Origin: Actinobacteria bacterium UBA5176
GTDB taxonomy: Bacteria > Actinomycetota > UBA4738
Direction: 5' to 3'
Assembly (NCBI GenBank): GCA_002413305.1
Contig: DHWS01000152.1
Span: 1-24,237, forward strand
DNA length: 24,237 nt
In this document: one piece after another, positions 14,290-22,283 of the stretch
Layout of the letters: every line of letters starts with the position of its first letter
Position numbering within the stretch: position 1 is the first letter of the stretch
Program-made: the position numbers and the translations under genes
Notes under the pieces: model-generated
The model's database searches: none
Told to the model about the DNA's origin: nothing
The model's input: only the letters and a program-made list of their open reading frames with translations

Positions 14290-14706
14290 ATGGACGATAT
14301 GGATAGCATGAAGGATTCGGCGCGTCGGTGGTTCGACCGTCGCGCCGGGAGCTATGAGTCCGGTGTGACCTCCCGGTGGCGCGATCCCGTCCAGCGTGCG
14401 TCCCTGGAGGCCCTCGATCTGACTGCGGATGATCGCTTGCTCGACGTGGGGTGTGGGACGGGCGCGGCCTCGAGGGGTGCCGCCGCCGCCGCGACCTCCG
14501 TCGTGGGGTCGATCTGTCGCCCGAGATGATCACGCAGGCACGCGGTCTGGCCAGCGGCATCGGCAACGTGAAGTTCGAGATCGCCGACGCAGAGGACCTA
14601 CCGTTCGAGGACGGAGCGTTCACGGCCGTGCTCTGTTCGAACTCCTTCCACCACTATCCGAACCCGGCTCGTGCGGTGCGCGAGATGGCCCGCGTGCTGG
14701 TCGTCG
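14290..14706 (+). pseudogene. SAM-dependent methyltransferase, frameshifted and truncated
   Basis: A UbiE-type class I methyltransferase. The first frame reads KDSARRWFDRRAGSYES and then motif I LDVGCGTGAASRGAA. At the run GGGG (14505-14508) one G appears to be missing: the first frame reads VVGSICRPR and stops at 14527, while the +1 frame continues as VDLSPEMITQARGLA, EIADAEDLPFEDGAF and SNSFHHYPNPARAVREMARVLVVG, exactly what should follow. After about 14706 similarity ends abruptly, roughly 50 residues short, and the DinB gene's end follows at 14738 on the other strand. Three in-frame ATGs (14290, 14299, 14308) are possible starts; none has a good ribosome binding site. The frameshift could be a homopolymer sequencing error; the missing C-terminus argues for real decay. 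Confidence 0.75.
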
Positions 14707-14737
14707 GCCGTAGCCGGCTCGGGACGGCCGGTGGAGG

Positions 14738-15238
14738 TCACTCCCGCCGGTGGTCGCCGGCCGCCCCGTCGATGAGCTCTCGGAGGATGTCCATGTGGCC
14801 GGCATGCCGGGCGGTCTCTTCGATCATGTGCACGAGCACCCAGCGCATCGACACCGGGTCGCCGAACCAGGCCGTGCCGAGGTCATCGACCTCCAATTCG
14901 TCGATCACCCGGTCGGCCGCGACACGCGACCGACCGTAGAACGCCACGATATCCGCGGTGGTCTCGCCCGGCTCCACGCGGAGGTCGGCATCCGGATCGT
15001 TCTCGTCGAACGGGAGCGGCTCGGTCCCGCGGCCGAAGGTCTCGCAGAACCATCCGTATTCCACGGCCGCCAGGTGCTTCACCAGGCCCAACAGGTTCGT
15101 GCCCGACGGCGTCATCGGTCGCCGCAGCTGCTCGTCGTCCAAGCCCTCGAGCTTCCACAGCACCACGTCGCGGTGCCGGTCGAGGCTGACGTGCAGGCTC
15201 TCCTTCTCCCCGCCGGTGAACGGTACGCGTCGACTCAT
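14738..15238 (-). CDS. DinB-family (DUF664) protein
   Basis: A 166-residue four-helix-bundle protein of the DinB/YfiT superfamily (DUF664-type), which includes metal-dependent thiol transferases such as mycothiol-dependent enzymes. The likely metal ligands are His55 (LVKHLAAVEYGWF) and two of the histidines in HMIEETARHAGHMDILRELI (137, 145, 148); the spacing is canonical and the C-terminal helix ends in ELIDG as usual. The function is probably a small-molecule thiol transfer or detoxification reaction; substrate is unknown. The ATG at 15238 has no Shine-Dalgarno sequence but a TAGATT -10 element 6 bases upstream, suggesting a leaderless transcript. It is convergent with the methyltransferase remnant. 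Confidence 0.85.
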   Translation of the reverse strand: MSRRVPFTGGEKESLHVSLDRHRDVVLWKLEGLDDEQLRRPMTPSGTNLLGLVKHLAAVEYGWFCETFGRGTEPLPFDENDPDADLRVEPGETTADIVAFYGRSRVAADRVIDELEVDDLGTAWFGDPVSMRWVLVHMIEETARHAGHMDILRELIDGAAGDHRRE

Positions 15239-15244
15239 GCCCGG

Positions 15245-15250
15245 AATCTA
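15245..15250 (-). promoter_or_regulatory. Candidate -10 element of a leaderless transcript
   Basis: On the minus strand TAGATT (TANNNT) ends 6 bases before the ATG at 15238, so the first transcribed base would be at or beside the start codon. No convincing -35 was found. Confidence 0.4.
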
Positions 15251-15304
15251 ACAGCCGCCCTTCGGAAGCGGTGCGCAGACGGTAAAGAGGGCGAGGCGAC
15301 CGGG

Positions 15305-16210
15305 TCAGACCGGAGAGCCGATGCGCGCGCGCAGTGCGTTCCTGGAGGGCACGAAGTAGTACGCGCCGGTCAGGGGCTTCGTGTAGAGCGTGAGGGCGTC
15401 CCGGACGCCGTCCTTCAGACCCGCCATGCTTTCGAGCATCGAGGTGAGCCGTCCCTGTTCGGCGCTGAACCCCACGAACATCGTGCCGTGGTCGGTGACG
15501 CTCCCGTACGGCATGTTGCGGCGGAAGATCTTGCCGAATCGCTCCTGATCCGTCCGGACGACGTGTGAGTCGGCCGGCCGGTCCTCGAGCTCCACGCTGT
15601 CGCGTTTGGTCCGGCCGATCACGTGCTCCTGCTGCTCGGCGGACAGCGCCTCCCACGCCGCTGCGTCGTGACTCCATTTCTGCAGGAGGAGGATCGTGCC
15701 TCCCGCTCCCGGCCGACCGTCGGGGATCAGAACGCTGTCCGGTGCATCGATCAGCGTCGGGTTCTCGGTCCCGTCGATGAAGGCGGTGAGGTCGAGGTCG
15801 TGTCTGTAGGGCCAACTCGACGTGTCTTCGGCCACGGATGCGAACCTGCCAAGCTCGCCGATCGCCCCGCGCGCCGTATCGAAGATCACGTCGTAGGCGC
15901 TCCCCGACAGCCAGAGCACCGCGTCGTGCTGCGTCGCCGGCATGACGAACCCGTCCGTGCCGACCAGGTCGCGATCGAAGCCCTCCGCGTTCGGTGCGTC
16001 GTCCGGCACGACGAAACGCCAGAGCGCGGGACGGAACCCGGCGACGAGGTTCACGCCGCCCATGGTGGTGCGTGGCTCGCGCAGCCCCGCCACCGCGCTC
16101 ACCAGCTCCGGCCCGGCCCCCGCGTCGCGTAGATCGAACTCCAGATACGCGTGCGACGCCGTCCCGAGCGCGAGGATCCCGCTCTGAGGGGTGCCCACCC
16201 GACGCATCAT
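15305..16210 (-). CDS. DyP-type haem peroxidase
   Basis: A 301-residue dye-decolourising peroxidase, full length for the compact bacterial classes. It would use H2O2 to oxidise phenolic or other substrates with a b-type haem. Family marks are PQSGILA at the N-terminus, the DyP signature FIDGTENP (Asp146 as acid-base catalyst), the proximal haem ligand His216 (DSHVVRTD), and the distal Arg in IFRRNMPYG (230/231), then TMFVGFSAEQGRL. No Tat or Sec signal is visible, so it is probably cytosolic or carried by an encapsulin, though no encapsulin gene is nearby and I see no evident C-terminal docking peptide. Start: paired ATGs at 16210/16207 with no strong ribosome binding site. It is divergent from the small secreted protein gene. 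Confidence 0.92.
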   Translation of the reverse strand: MMRRVGTPQSGILALGTASHAYLEFDLRDAGAGPELVSAVAGLREPRTTMGGVNLVAGFRPALWRFVVPDDAPNAEGFDRDLVGTDGFVMPATQHDAVLWLSGSAYDVIFDTARGAIGELGRFASVAEDTSSWPYRHDLDLTAFIDGTENPTLIDAPDSVLIPDGRPGAGGTILLLQKWSHDAAAWEALSAEQQEHVIGRTKRDSVELEDRPADSHVVRTDQERFGKIFRRNMPYGSVTDHGTMFVGFSAEQGRLTSMLESMAGLKDGVRDALTLYTKPLTGAYYFVPSRNALRARIGSPV

Positions 16211-16357
16211 GGAGCACGACGAACGGACCGTCTACCCGACCGAGCGTCAAGACGCGAACCGACCGGTGGCTTGCTCGCAGTGCCATGCGAGACAAGGCCC
16301 ACAAGGCGGACCCGGATTGACGGTTCCCGCCTGGTCGTTCCAGGATGGCCTCACCTC

Positions 16358-16798
16358 ATGAGTGGACGGCGCCCATCCCGCATCGGTCTGCTGCTCCTGG
16401 TGATCGCCTTCGCCGGACCGGCCGCCGCCTCAGCAGCGATGGCCCGGCCCGACGCCGGCGAGTTCCACTGCATCGCCCGGATCACCCGCTACCGTTTCCA
16501 CCCCGACACGGTCGCCGCGCAAGGGCAGACGTCCTTGCGGATCGAGATCACGAACTGCACCGACAGCGAGCTCATCGTGACCCTGACCCAGTTCGGCGCC
16601 GAACCCTCCCCGTGCCCGGTCATCGACCCGGTCAGCCGGTCTGTCCGGCTGTCGCCGGTCGGCACCGACCGCGAAGCCGAGTCCATCACCGCCGCGAGCT
16701 GTGCGGGGGACGAGCAGATGACGCTTCGGGTGGCGAGGCCCGGCGGCCAGCGTCTGGCCGAGCGAACCGCCCACCTGACGGTCACGCCGCCCGGCTGA
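16358..16798 (+). CDS. Small secreted protein of unknown function
   Basis: A 146-residue exported protein. It has a Sec signal peptide (basic MSGRRPSR, hydrophobic core about 9-22, cleavage after an Ala-rich run near residue 27). The mature part of about 119 residues looks all-beta and has four cysteines (38, 67, 86, 115) that could form two disulfides. Its pattern, with alternating strands such as SLRIEITNCTDSELIVTLTQF, resembles cupredoxin- or immunoglobulin-like folds, but copper ligands are not evident and I do not recognise the family. The ATG at 16358 is chosen because it begins the signal peptide; the ribosome binding site is weak. It converges with the PAP2 gene (44 bases between stops). 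Confidence 0.65.
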   Translation: MSGRRPSRIGLLLLVIAFAGPAAASAAMARPDAGEFHCIARITRYRFHPDTVAAQGQTSLRIEITNCTDSELIVTLTQFGAEPSPCPVIDPVSRSVRLSPVGTDREAESITAASCAGDEQMTLRVARPGGQRLAERTAHLTVTPPG

Positions 16799-16831
16799 CG
16801 GCGGCCCGTCCGCCCCTCGCCTGCACGTGAG

Positions 16832-16844
16832 AGCCCCCCGGGCT
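16832..16844. terminator. Possible bidirectional hairpin between convergent genes
   Basis: AGCCC and GGGCT pair around a 3-base loop between the stops of the secreted protein gene and the PAP2 gene. The stem is short and lacks a T-run, so it is a weak candidate. Confidence 0.2.
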
Positions 16845-17547
16845 ACGGCTCGGTCCCGCTCCGGTGGCGGCCCGCCGCCCGCCTAGCCCGGATGGCGTGG
16901 ACGACCAGGGCCGCGACGAGCGCACACGTCGTGCCCAGCAGGACCCCGGCCAGTGCATCCGAGAACCAATGCGCCGCCAGGTACGCGCGGGACAGCCCCA
17001 TCAGCAGCGCGAAAAGGGCTGCGGCCGCTCCCCACAGGAACCGCTTCCGCCCTTCCGGGAACAGTGCGATGACGGCCGCCACAGCGGTGACACTGGCGGC
17101 GACCGCGTGTCCGGAGGGGAAGGAGGCCCCGCTGGTGGAGACCAGCGCCCCGGGAGGCCGGGCCCGGTCGAACACGCCTTTCAGCGTCCCGATCAGGATC
17201 TCGGACAGCACGATCGCGCCGGCGAAGGCCCCCAGGTGCCACCACCGGCGCCGAACGGCCAGGAACCCTGCGATGAGCAAGCGGATGGGGAGCGTGACGA
17301 AGGTGAGCCCCAGCACGTTGAGGACCTTGGCGATCGCGGTCAACGGTCCCGACCGGATGGCGAGCATCCGCCGGAGGTAGCCGTCGTCGAAGGCTTGCAC
17401 GTGGACACGGGAAGCCGGCACGGCGACCAGCACGAATACGACCGCCGTCGCGACGGCGAGCGACACCGTGACGGCGACGTCTCGGCGGGGCATGCCGAGC
17501 AGCGGGTGCTCGGGCATCCGCACCCGGCGCGTCGGCTCCTCGGTCAC
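16843..17547 (-). CDS. PAP2-family membrane phosphatase (intact)
   Basis: A 234-residue integral membrane phosphatase of the PAP2 superfamily, which removes phosphate from lipid phosphates such as phosphatidate or polyprenyl pyrophosphate on the outer membrane face. All three catalytic motifs are present: KGVFDRARP (Lys123, Arg130, Pro131), PSGH (144-147), and SRAYLAAHWFSD (Arg187, His193, Asp197). Six hydrophobic segments fit the family. The GTG at 17547 overlaps the previous gene's stop (GTGA), so it is translationally coupled to the PAP2/kinase fusion; a frame continuing upstream to 17709 is an overlap artefact. It is the last gene of the four-gene minus-strand operon and could supply the phosphatase activity that the fusion protein has lost. 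Confidence 0.88.
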   Translation of the reverse strand: MTEEPTRRVRMPEHPLLGMPRRDVAVTVSLAVATAVVFVLVAVPASRVHVQAFDDGYLRRMLAIRSGPLTAIAKVLNVLGLTFVTLPIRLLIAGFLAVRRRWWHLGAFAGAIVLSEILIGTLKGVFDRARPPGALVSTSGASFPSGHAVAASVTAVAAVIALFPEGRKRFLWGAAAALFALLMGLSRAYLAAHWFSDALAGVLLGTTCALVAALVVHAIRARRAAGRHRSGTEP

Positions 17548-19742
17548 GATCCCGGGCACGGCACCTCCACTCCGCACAGGCGTTCGCCTTCGTCCTGCCG
17601 CACGAACCTGATCACCTGGGACCGCGGCTCGAACGTCAGCGCCGCGTCGACGTCGAACACCAACGCGGACGGCGTGCCCGGCGCGAACGCGAAGTCGTAC
17701 GTGACGCACCCTCCTGGAAACTCGTAGAACCTGGTGTCCTGGAACCCTGGCCGGAGCCGGATGGGGCGTTCGAACCGCAGCGTCCCTGCCTCATCGGATG
17801 GCACCTGTTCGGCCCCGGACCGATCACAGGAACGGGTGAGCGTCACGACCGCCGACCGAGGCCCCGCCCGGTCCGAGTCGAAACGGTACAGCGCCCGGCC
17901 GCTGTTCACGATGGCGCCAGCGAACCGCCACCCGGACGGCAGGGTGGCCACGCACGGCAGCAAGGAGGAGGACGGCACCGACTGCGCCACCAGGATCATC
18001 GTCCGCCCAGTGCCGCACTCCGGCGCCAAGATGACATCGGGGTTCTGGACGGGCAGGAAGCCCTCGCTCAAGGTGGCGGTGGCCAGCGCGAAGATGCCGA
18101 GCAGGGTGAAGGCGGTGACGACCCGCCGTACGCTCCACCGCTGGATCGCGATCGGACGGCGGTGCGGAGCGAGCGCCCGGAACCTCGCCATCAGGTCCCG
18201 CCCATCTCGCTTCATGAATGCCCGGAGTTGGGTGGGACTGGCCACGCCCCGGGTCGCCGCGAACGCTTCGGCGATCTCCTCCGGACTGAAGAAGGCGAGT
18301 GCTCTCCGGTACACACGGTCCGGGTCCGACCGGACCGCCAGCACCAGCATCATGTTCGCCAGGTCGACCGCCTGTCGCCAGGGAGACGGGCGGACCTGGA
18401 CGAAGAAGGCGTCGATCAGGAGCAGCCGGCCGTCCTTGACCAGGAGGTTCGCGGGCTTGATGTCGCGGTGGGCCAGCCCCGCATCCCACAACCTGCGGAT
18501 CAGGCCAAGGCCCTGGTCGATGAGGTCGTCGTCGACCTCGGCCTCGCCGATCTCTCGTGCGCCGTCGAAGAACCCCATCACGAGCAGGTACTCGCTCCCG
18601 GGGGTGATCTCGACGATGCCGAAGGACTCCGCCGTTGGGACGCCGGCGGCGGTGAGGAGCCGGAGGGTGTAGTCCTCGTACTCGACGAAGCGCCGAACCG
18701 TCTGGAACGACGCCTCGTCCTCGAGGGCGCCGTACAGGATCGTTCGCCACAGCTTGTACCAGCGGTCGGCGCGAACGTGGCTCTTCGCGTACAGCTTCGC
18801 GAACACGAAGGTGGTGGGGTCCCCTTCGACCTTCAGGCGCAGGGGCGTCGAGCCACCGGACCCCTCCAGGCCGAACGGCTTGATCTCCAAGACGTCCAGT
18901 CCGAGCTGATCGGACACCGCCGAGCGGATGGCCTCGCCGCGCCGGCCGGTGATATCGAGGTGCGCGGTGGTGCCGCGCCGGTAGACGACGGGGAAGATCT
19001 CGTTCGGCGTCAGCAATCGGAACCCGGCGATCCCGATGGCCACCACGGCGATCGCGCCGAACAGGATGTCGGAGGGGTGGTCCACGGCGAGGTAGGCGCG
19101 TGACAGGCCGAACAGCACGATCACGCCCACGATGACCACCTTCGCCACGTTCCGGGGCCGTCCGTGGGGGAAGAGGGTGTAGGCGATACCGATCAGGATC
19201 AGGGCCAGCGTTGCCACCGGCGGTGAGGGCATCGCGAACCCTCCCCATCCCCCGATGATCGTGACACCGTAGGGGCGGGGACGGTGGACGAGCTCGTACA
19301 TGATCGCGCCGACCTGGTGCTGCACGAAGGCGCATCCCACGAACACCAGCAGATGACGCCATCGGCGAAGGATCATCAGGGCGACGATCAATCCCAGCCC
19401 CAGGATCGTGTCGGCCCATCCGGACAGCGAGGCTTTGATCGCTCGCATGACGTGCGTGAGCCAGGGCGTGCGGATGTCGGCGAGGCGCTGCAGGAGCCAC
19501 GTGTCGATCCGGTCGCCCATCCGAAGCAGGGCCGGGACCTTCAGCCCGACGACGGTGGCCACGAACACCACCACCAGCCCGGCGAGCCAGATCAGGCCGC
19601 TGTTCCCAACGCTCCTGGGCAGCGGCGGGGGCGCTCCCGTGGGACGCCGCTGCCGGCGGTGGCGGCGGGCCGTCCGGGAGCTCGGCAGGACCGGGAGCTC
19701 CGCCGCGGTTGGGACGGGTTCGAAGTGGGCCGTGTCGGCCAT
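17544..19742 (-). CDS. Fusion of catalytically dead PAP2 domain, kinase-like domain and outer domain
   Basis: A 732-residue multi-domain membrane protein. Residues 1-47 are basic and cytosolic. Residues about 48-245 form a PAP2 domain of six spans, but its catalytic residues are replaced: the motif-1 Lys is Tyr149 (YELVHRPRP), PSGH is PSPP (172-175), and the motif-3 His is Asp221 (SRAYLAVDHPSD). Residues about 255-530 are kinase-like: Lys316 (FVFAKLYA), catalytic loop HRDIKPANLL (425-434), and LIDAFF with Asp444 in the DFG position. A single span (542-560) leads to an outer domain of about 170 residues with cysteines (CGTGR, CDRSG, GGCVTYDF, CGVEVPC). So a kinase is tethered to a lipid-binding pseudophosphatase and an outside sensor-like domain. 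The kinase substrate, protein or lipid, is unknown. ATG 19742 has GGGAG upstream, 10 bases after the previous stop. Confidence 0.85.
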   Translation of the reverse strand: MADTAHFEPVPTAAELPVLPSSRTARRHRRQRRPTGAPPPLPRSVGNSGLIWLAGLVVVFVATVVGLKVPALLRMGDRIDTWLLQRLADIRTPWLTHVMRAIKASLSGWADTILGLGLIVALMILRRWRHLLVFVGCAFVQHQVGAIMYELVHRPRPYGVTIIGGWGGFAMPSPPVATLALILIGIAYTLFPHGRPRNVAKVVIVGVIVLFGLSRAYLAVDHPSDILFGAIAVVAIGIAGFRLLTPNEIFPVVYRRGTTAHLDITGRRGEAIRSAVSDQLGLDVLEIKPFGLEGSGGSTPLRLKVEGDPTTFVFAKLYAKSHVRADRWYKLWRTILYGALEDEASFQTVRRFVEYEDYTLRLLTAAGVPTAESFGIVEITPGSEYLLVMGFFDGAREIGEAEVDDDLIDQGLGLIRRLWDAGLAHRDIKPANLLVKDGRLLLIDAFFVQVRPSPWRQAVDLANMMLVLAVRSDPDRVYRRALAFFSPEEIAEAFAATRGVASPTQLRAFMKRDGRDLMARFRALAPHRRPIAIQRWSVRRVVTAFTLLGIFALATATLSEGFLPVQNPDVILAPECGTGRTMILVAQSVPSSSLLPCVATLPSGWRFAGAIVNSGRALYRFDSDRAGPRSAVVTLTRSCDRSGAEQVPSDEAGTLRFERPIRLRPGFQDTRFYEFPGGCVTYDFAFAPGTPSALVFDVDAALTFEPRSQVIRFVRQDEGERLCGVEVPCPGS

Positions 19743-19752
19743 CGAGCGCTCC

Positions 19753-20703
19753 CTAGTCCAGGCCCTCGTCGTGAAGCCAGGCCATCGCCACCTGCGCCGC
19801 CGACCGCCCACGACCCGACATCCCCGCCTCCAGCGCCCGGAGCCCGTCGGTGGTCAGCCGCGCCGACACCGCGTCGACCGTCTCGGCCACACCCTCCCCG
19901 AACCGGGCCAGAGCAGCCTCGCGAACCACCGGCATGACGTTCTCCGCCGGCTGGAGATCGCGGTCGTCGGCCAAGGCGACCAGGCGCCCGGAGGCGAGAA
20001 GCGGGTCCGTCGAGAACAGCAGCCCCACGTCGATGTCCTCTCCCTGCAGGGCCTGCACGGTCAGTGGCCCTCCGGTGTCCAGCCCGACGAACCCGTGGAA
20101 CCGCAGCCCGTAGCTTCGTCGCAGGCCGAGCAGGCACAGGGGCCGCTGCGGGCATTCGGGCGGCCCGCCGAACACCAGGTGGGGAGCAACCGGCAGCAGG
20201 TCGCTCACGTTCGACAGGTGATAGCGCCCAGCCGTCGAGGCGGTGACCACGATCGCGTTGGCATCCTGTGCCGGCGCGGGCTGCAAGGCGCGGATGCCTC
20301 GGCTAGCGAACGCGGCGGCCACCGCGGCGAACGTGGCTCCGGTGTCGCGGCTCGCCCGTGAACGCCCCAGGGACACGAAGGCGAGCGCCGAACCCGCGTA
20401 CTCGGGGACCAGGTCGATCAGGCCGTGGGTCAGCGCCGGTTCGACGATCTCCCGGGAGCCCACGTCCGTCATGAGCTCGACCGGGTACCCGCGAGCCCGC
20501 AGCGCGGCCGCGTAGAGGTTCGCCAGCAGGACGCTCTCCGGGAAGGCGAACGATGCGACCCGGATCGCGTTCCCGGGCGACGGGATCGTCCGCGCGGCTG
20601 GGCCGGACGTGCAGGCGGTGGACGCCACCGCCGCGACGAGAGCTGGTCCGAGCCAAGCGCGGCACCTGAGCCGTCGCGACAGGACATCGATCTCAGGCTT
20701 CAC
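19753..20703 (-). CDS. OpuAC-type substrate-binding lipoprotein
   Basis: A 316-residue lipoprotein of the OpuAC/ProX family, which binds glycine betaine, choline or related quaternary amines for ABC importers. The signal ends in the lipobox-like ASTAC with Cys31 as lipid anchor. The binding domain shows the family pattern RVASFAFPESVLLANLYAAALRARGYPVE and then ALTHGLIDLVPEYAGSALAFV. No ABC ATPase or permease is in the window, so it is an orphan binding protein that might sense or hand over a ligand rather than import it. The GTG at 20703 overlaps the upstream flippase-like gene by 11 bases, and 10 bases separate its stop from the next gene, so it is firmly within the operon. Aromatic cage residues cannot be confirmed by eye. 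Confidence 0.82.
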   Translation of the reverse strand: MKPEIDVLSRRLRCRAWLGPALVAAVASTACTSGPAARTIPSPGNAIRVASFAFPESVLLANLYAAALRARGYPVELMTDVGSREIVEPALTHGLIDLVPEYAGSALAFVSLGRSRASRDTGATFAAVAAAFASRGIRALQPAPAQDANAIVVTASTAGRYHLSNVSDLLPVAPHLVFGGPPECPQRPLCLLGLRRSYGLRFHGFVGLDTGGPLTVQALQGEDIDVGLLFSTDPLLASGRLVALADDRDLQPAENVMPVVREAALARFGEGVAETVDAVSARLTTDGLRALEAGMSGRGRSAAQVAMAWLHDEGLD

Positions 20704-21850
20704 GTGGCGTCGATCCGGCAGGCGCGACCGTCCCCACCCGCGCCACTTGGGGTTTGCCGTTCGGGGGCGCCTTCAGCCACCTCCGCCTTCGACGCCACAC
20801 GAGGTACGTGAAGCCACCCAGGGGTATCTGGATCCCATAGGTCAGGGTGCGAAAGAGCAGGACGGCCGCCGTGATCTGCGCCTTGAACACGGCTGGCGAG
20901 GCGTCCGTGTGATGGTGGCCCGCCGCGTAAAGGCCTCCGATCAGGGCCAGTTCGACGAACCCGACGCCGCCCGGGGTGATCGGCGCCGCCGACAGCAAAC
21001 GGGCGAACGCGAAGACGGCCAGCGACTGGATGGCCGTGACCTCCCCGGCGGACACGCCGATGAACCGCAGCGCCAGCAGGAGGACGAGCCACAGCGCCAG
21101 GTGGCTGGCGATGGTGGTCACCGTGAGCGGCAGCCACCGCTTGCGCAGCAGGTGGATCGTCTCTTTGCGGAAGCGGACCGCGCCGTCGCCCCATGTGCTG
21201 ACCGGCGGCTTGCGGACCAGCTGCCGCAGCCACGACCACGCTGCCCCGACGCCACCGCCGATGCGCCTCGCGAACTCCTTCCGCCAGAGCATGAGCGCGA
21301 ACGCCACGACCGACCCCGCCAGGATGGCCAATCCGATCAGGGCGGGGATGAGCAGGGCGACGGTCGCCTTCCCGGTGACGGCCAGGAGCCCGAGCGCGAA
21401 GATCGGCAGGCTGAGCTTCAGGAAGCTGTTCCACACGCCGGTCGTGGAGATGAGAAGCGCGATCTCCGAGCCCGTGAACCCCCACGAACGGAACATGGCC
21501 ACCACGATCCCAATCGACACGGCTCCGCCGGCGGGGATGACGTTCGAGATGGTCGTGCCCGTCTGGTTGTTCACGGCCGCTTGGGCAAGGGTCAGACCGG
21601 GCATGGCAGCGACCATCTGGGCCCAATACGTGAACAGGTTGAAGACCATGGCCGCCACCAGGACCAGCAACTGGACCGCGGTCAAGCCCCGCATCGTTCG
21701 CCACACCGAGCCATAGCTGGCGATCTTCGGTAGGACGAGCGCGAAGATACCGACCACCACCACCAGCGAGATGACGGCCTGGATCATGCGGAGTCGACGG
21801 CGGCGGTGCGGACGTGCGACTGAGCCGGATGGGATCGTCTGGTCTGCCAC
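20693..21850 (-). CDS. UPF0104 / lysylphosphatidylglycerol-synthase-type membrane protein (flippase-like)
   Basis: A 385-residue integral membrane protein of the UPF0104 family (the membrane part of MprF, also AglD and YbhN), whose members are linked to lipid flipping or lipid-linked glycan synthesis. It has about eight hydrophobic segments, the family signature PITPGGVGFVELAL (about 288-300), and an N-terminal NNQTGTTISNVIPAGGAVSIGI region. The soluble synthase domain of MprF is absent, so no aminoacyl transfer is expected. The GTG at 21850 has GAGGGGGG upstream. It is the first gene of the four-gene operon with the OpuAC-type lipoprotein, PAP2-kinase fusion and PAP2 phosphatase, which fits a role in moving or modifying a membrane lipid. 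Confidence 0.85.
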   Translation of the reverse strand: MADQTIPSGSVARPHRRRRLRMIQAVISLVVVVGIFALVLPKIASYGSVWRTMRGLTAVQLLVLVAAMVFNLFTYWAQMVAAMPGLTLAQAAVNNQTGTTISNVIPAGGAVSIGIVVAMFRSWGFTGSEIALLISTTGVWNSFLKLSLPIFALGLLAVTGKATVALLIPALIGLAILAGSVVAFALMLWRKEFARRIGGGVGAAWSWLRQLVRKPPVSTWGDGAVRFRKETIHLLRKRWLPLTVTTIASHLALWLVLLLALRFIGVSAGEVTAIQSLAVFAFARLLSAAPITPGGVGFVELALIGGLYAAGHHHTDASPAVFKAQITAAVLLFRTLTYGIQIPLGGFTYLVWRRRRRWLKAPPNGKPQVARVGTVAPAGSTPREA

Positions 21851-21995
21851 GAGCCCCCCTCAAGGTGACAGATGCCAGCCGGGTTCCTGCGGCCGGACTC
21901 CTCGCATCATGGCCCGTCCCGTTCGGAGTGTCTAGCCCCGAAGATCCTCACTCGAGCCGGAATGGCACAGAACGAGTTCTGGCGGGATGCCTGGG

Positions 21996-22283
21996 TCAGA
22001 GCTCGCTACGAGCCGACGCGGTGAGGAGCGCATCGATCGCATCCGGCGCTCCGGGTCGTCCCAGCAGAAAGCCCTGTCCACGATCGCAGCCCAGCAGCTT
22101 CAGGGCATCGAGCTGATCGGCGGTCTCGACTCCCTCGCCCACCACATAGAGGCCGATGGCGTGCGCCAGATCGATGATCGCCGCGACGATCGCGTCCTCA
22201 CCGACCGTCACGGTCAACCCCTGGATGAACGAGCGGTCGATCTTGACGAAGTCGAGTGGGAACTGCCGCAGGTAGGCGAGCGA
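21996..22283 (-). pseudogene. C-terminal fragment of an EAL-domain phosphodiesterase
   Basis: EAL domains hydrolyse cyclic di-GMP. Only the last part survives: SLAYLRQFPLDFVKIDRSFI (from 22283), IGLYVVGEGVET (with the conserved Glu) and LGCDRGQGFLLGRP, to a TGA at 21996. The preceding DDFGTGYSS and everything N-terminal, including the EAL motif itself, are missing. The frame upstream of 22283 no longer matches, and a fragment of an unrelated gene on the other strand begins at the same point. About 95 codons remain of a domain of about 240. The fragment has no start of its own with a binding site, so it is a pseudogene. Confidence 0.8.

Noticed and set aside
15305..16210. DyP peroxidase as encapsulin cargo
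   Set aside because: No encapsulin shell gene lies beside it and I could not recognise a docking peptide at the short C-terminus.
17824..19500. A 558-codon minus-strand frame inside the kinase fusion
   Set aside because: It runs in a different frame of the same strand through a gene with strong motifs; no domain is visible in it.
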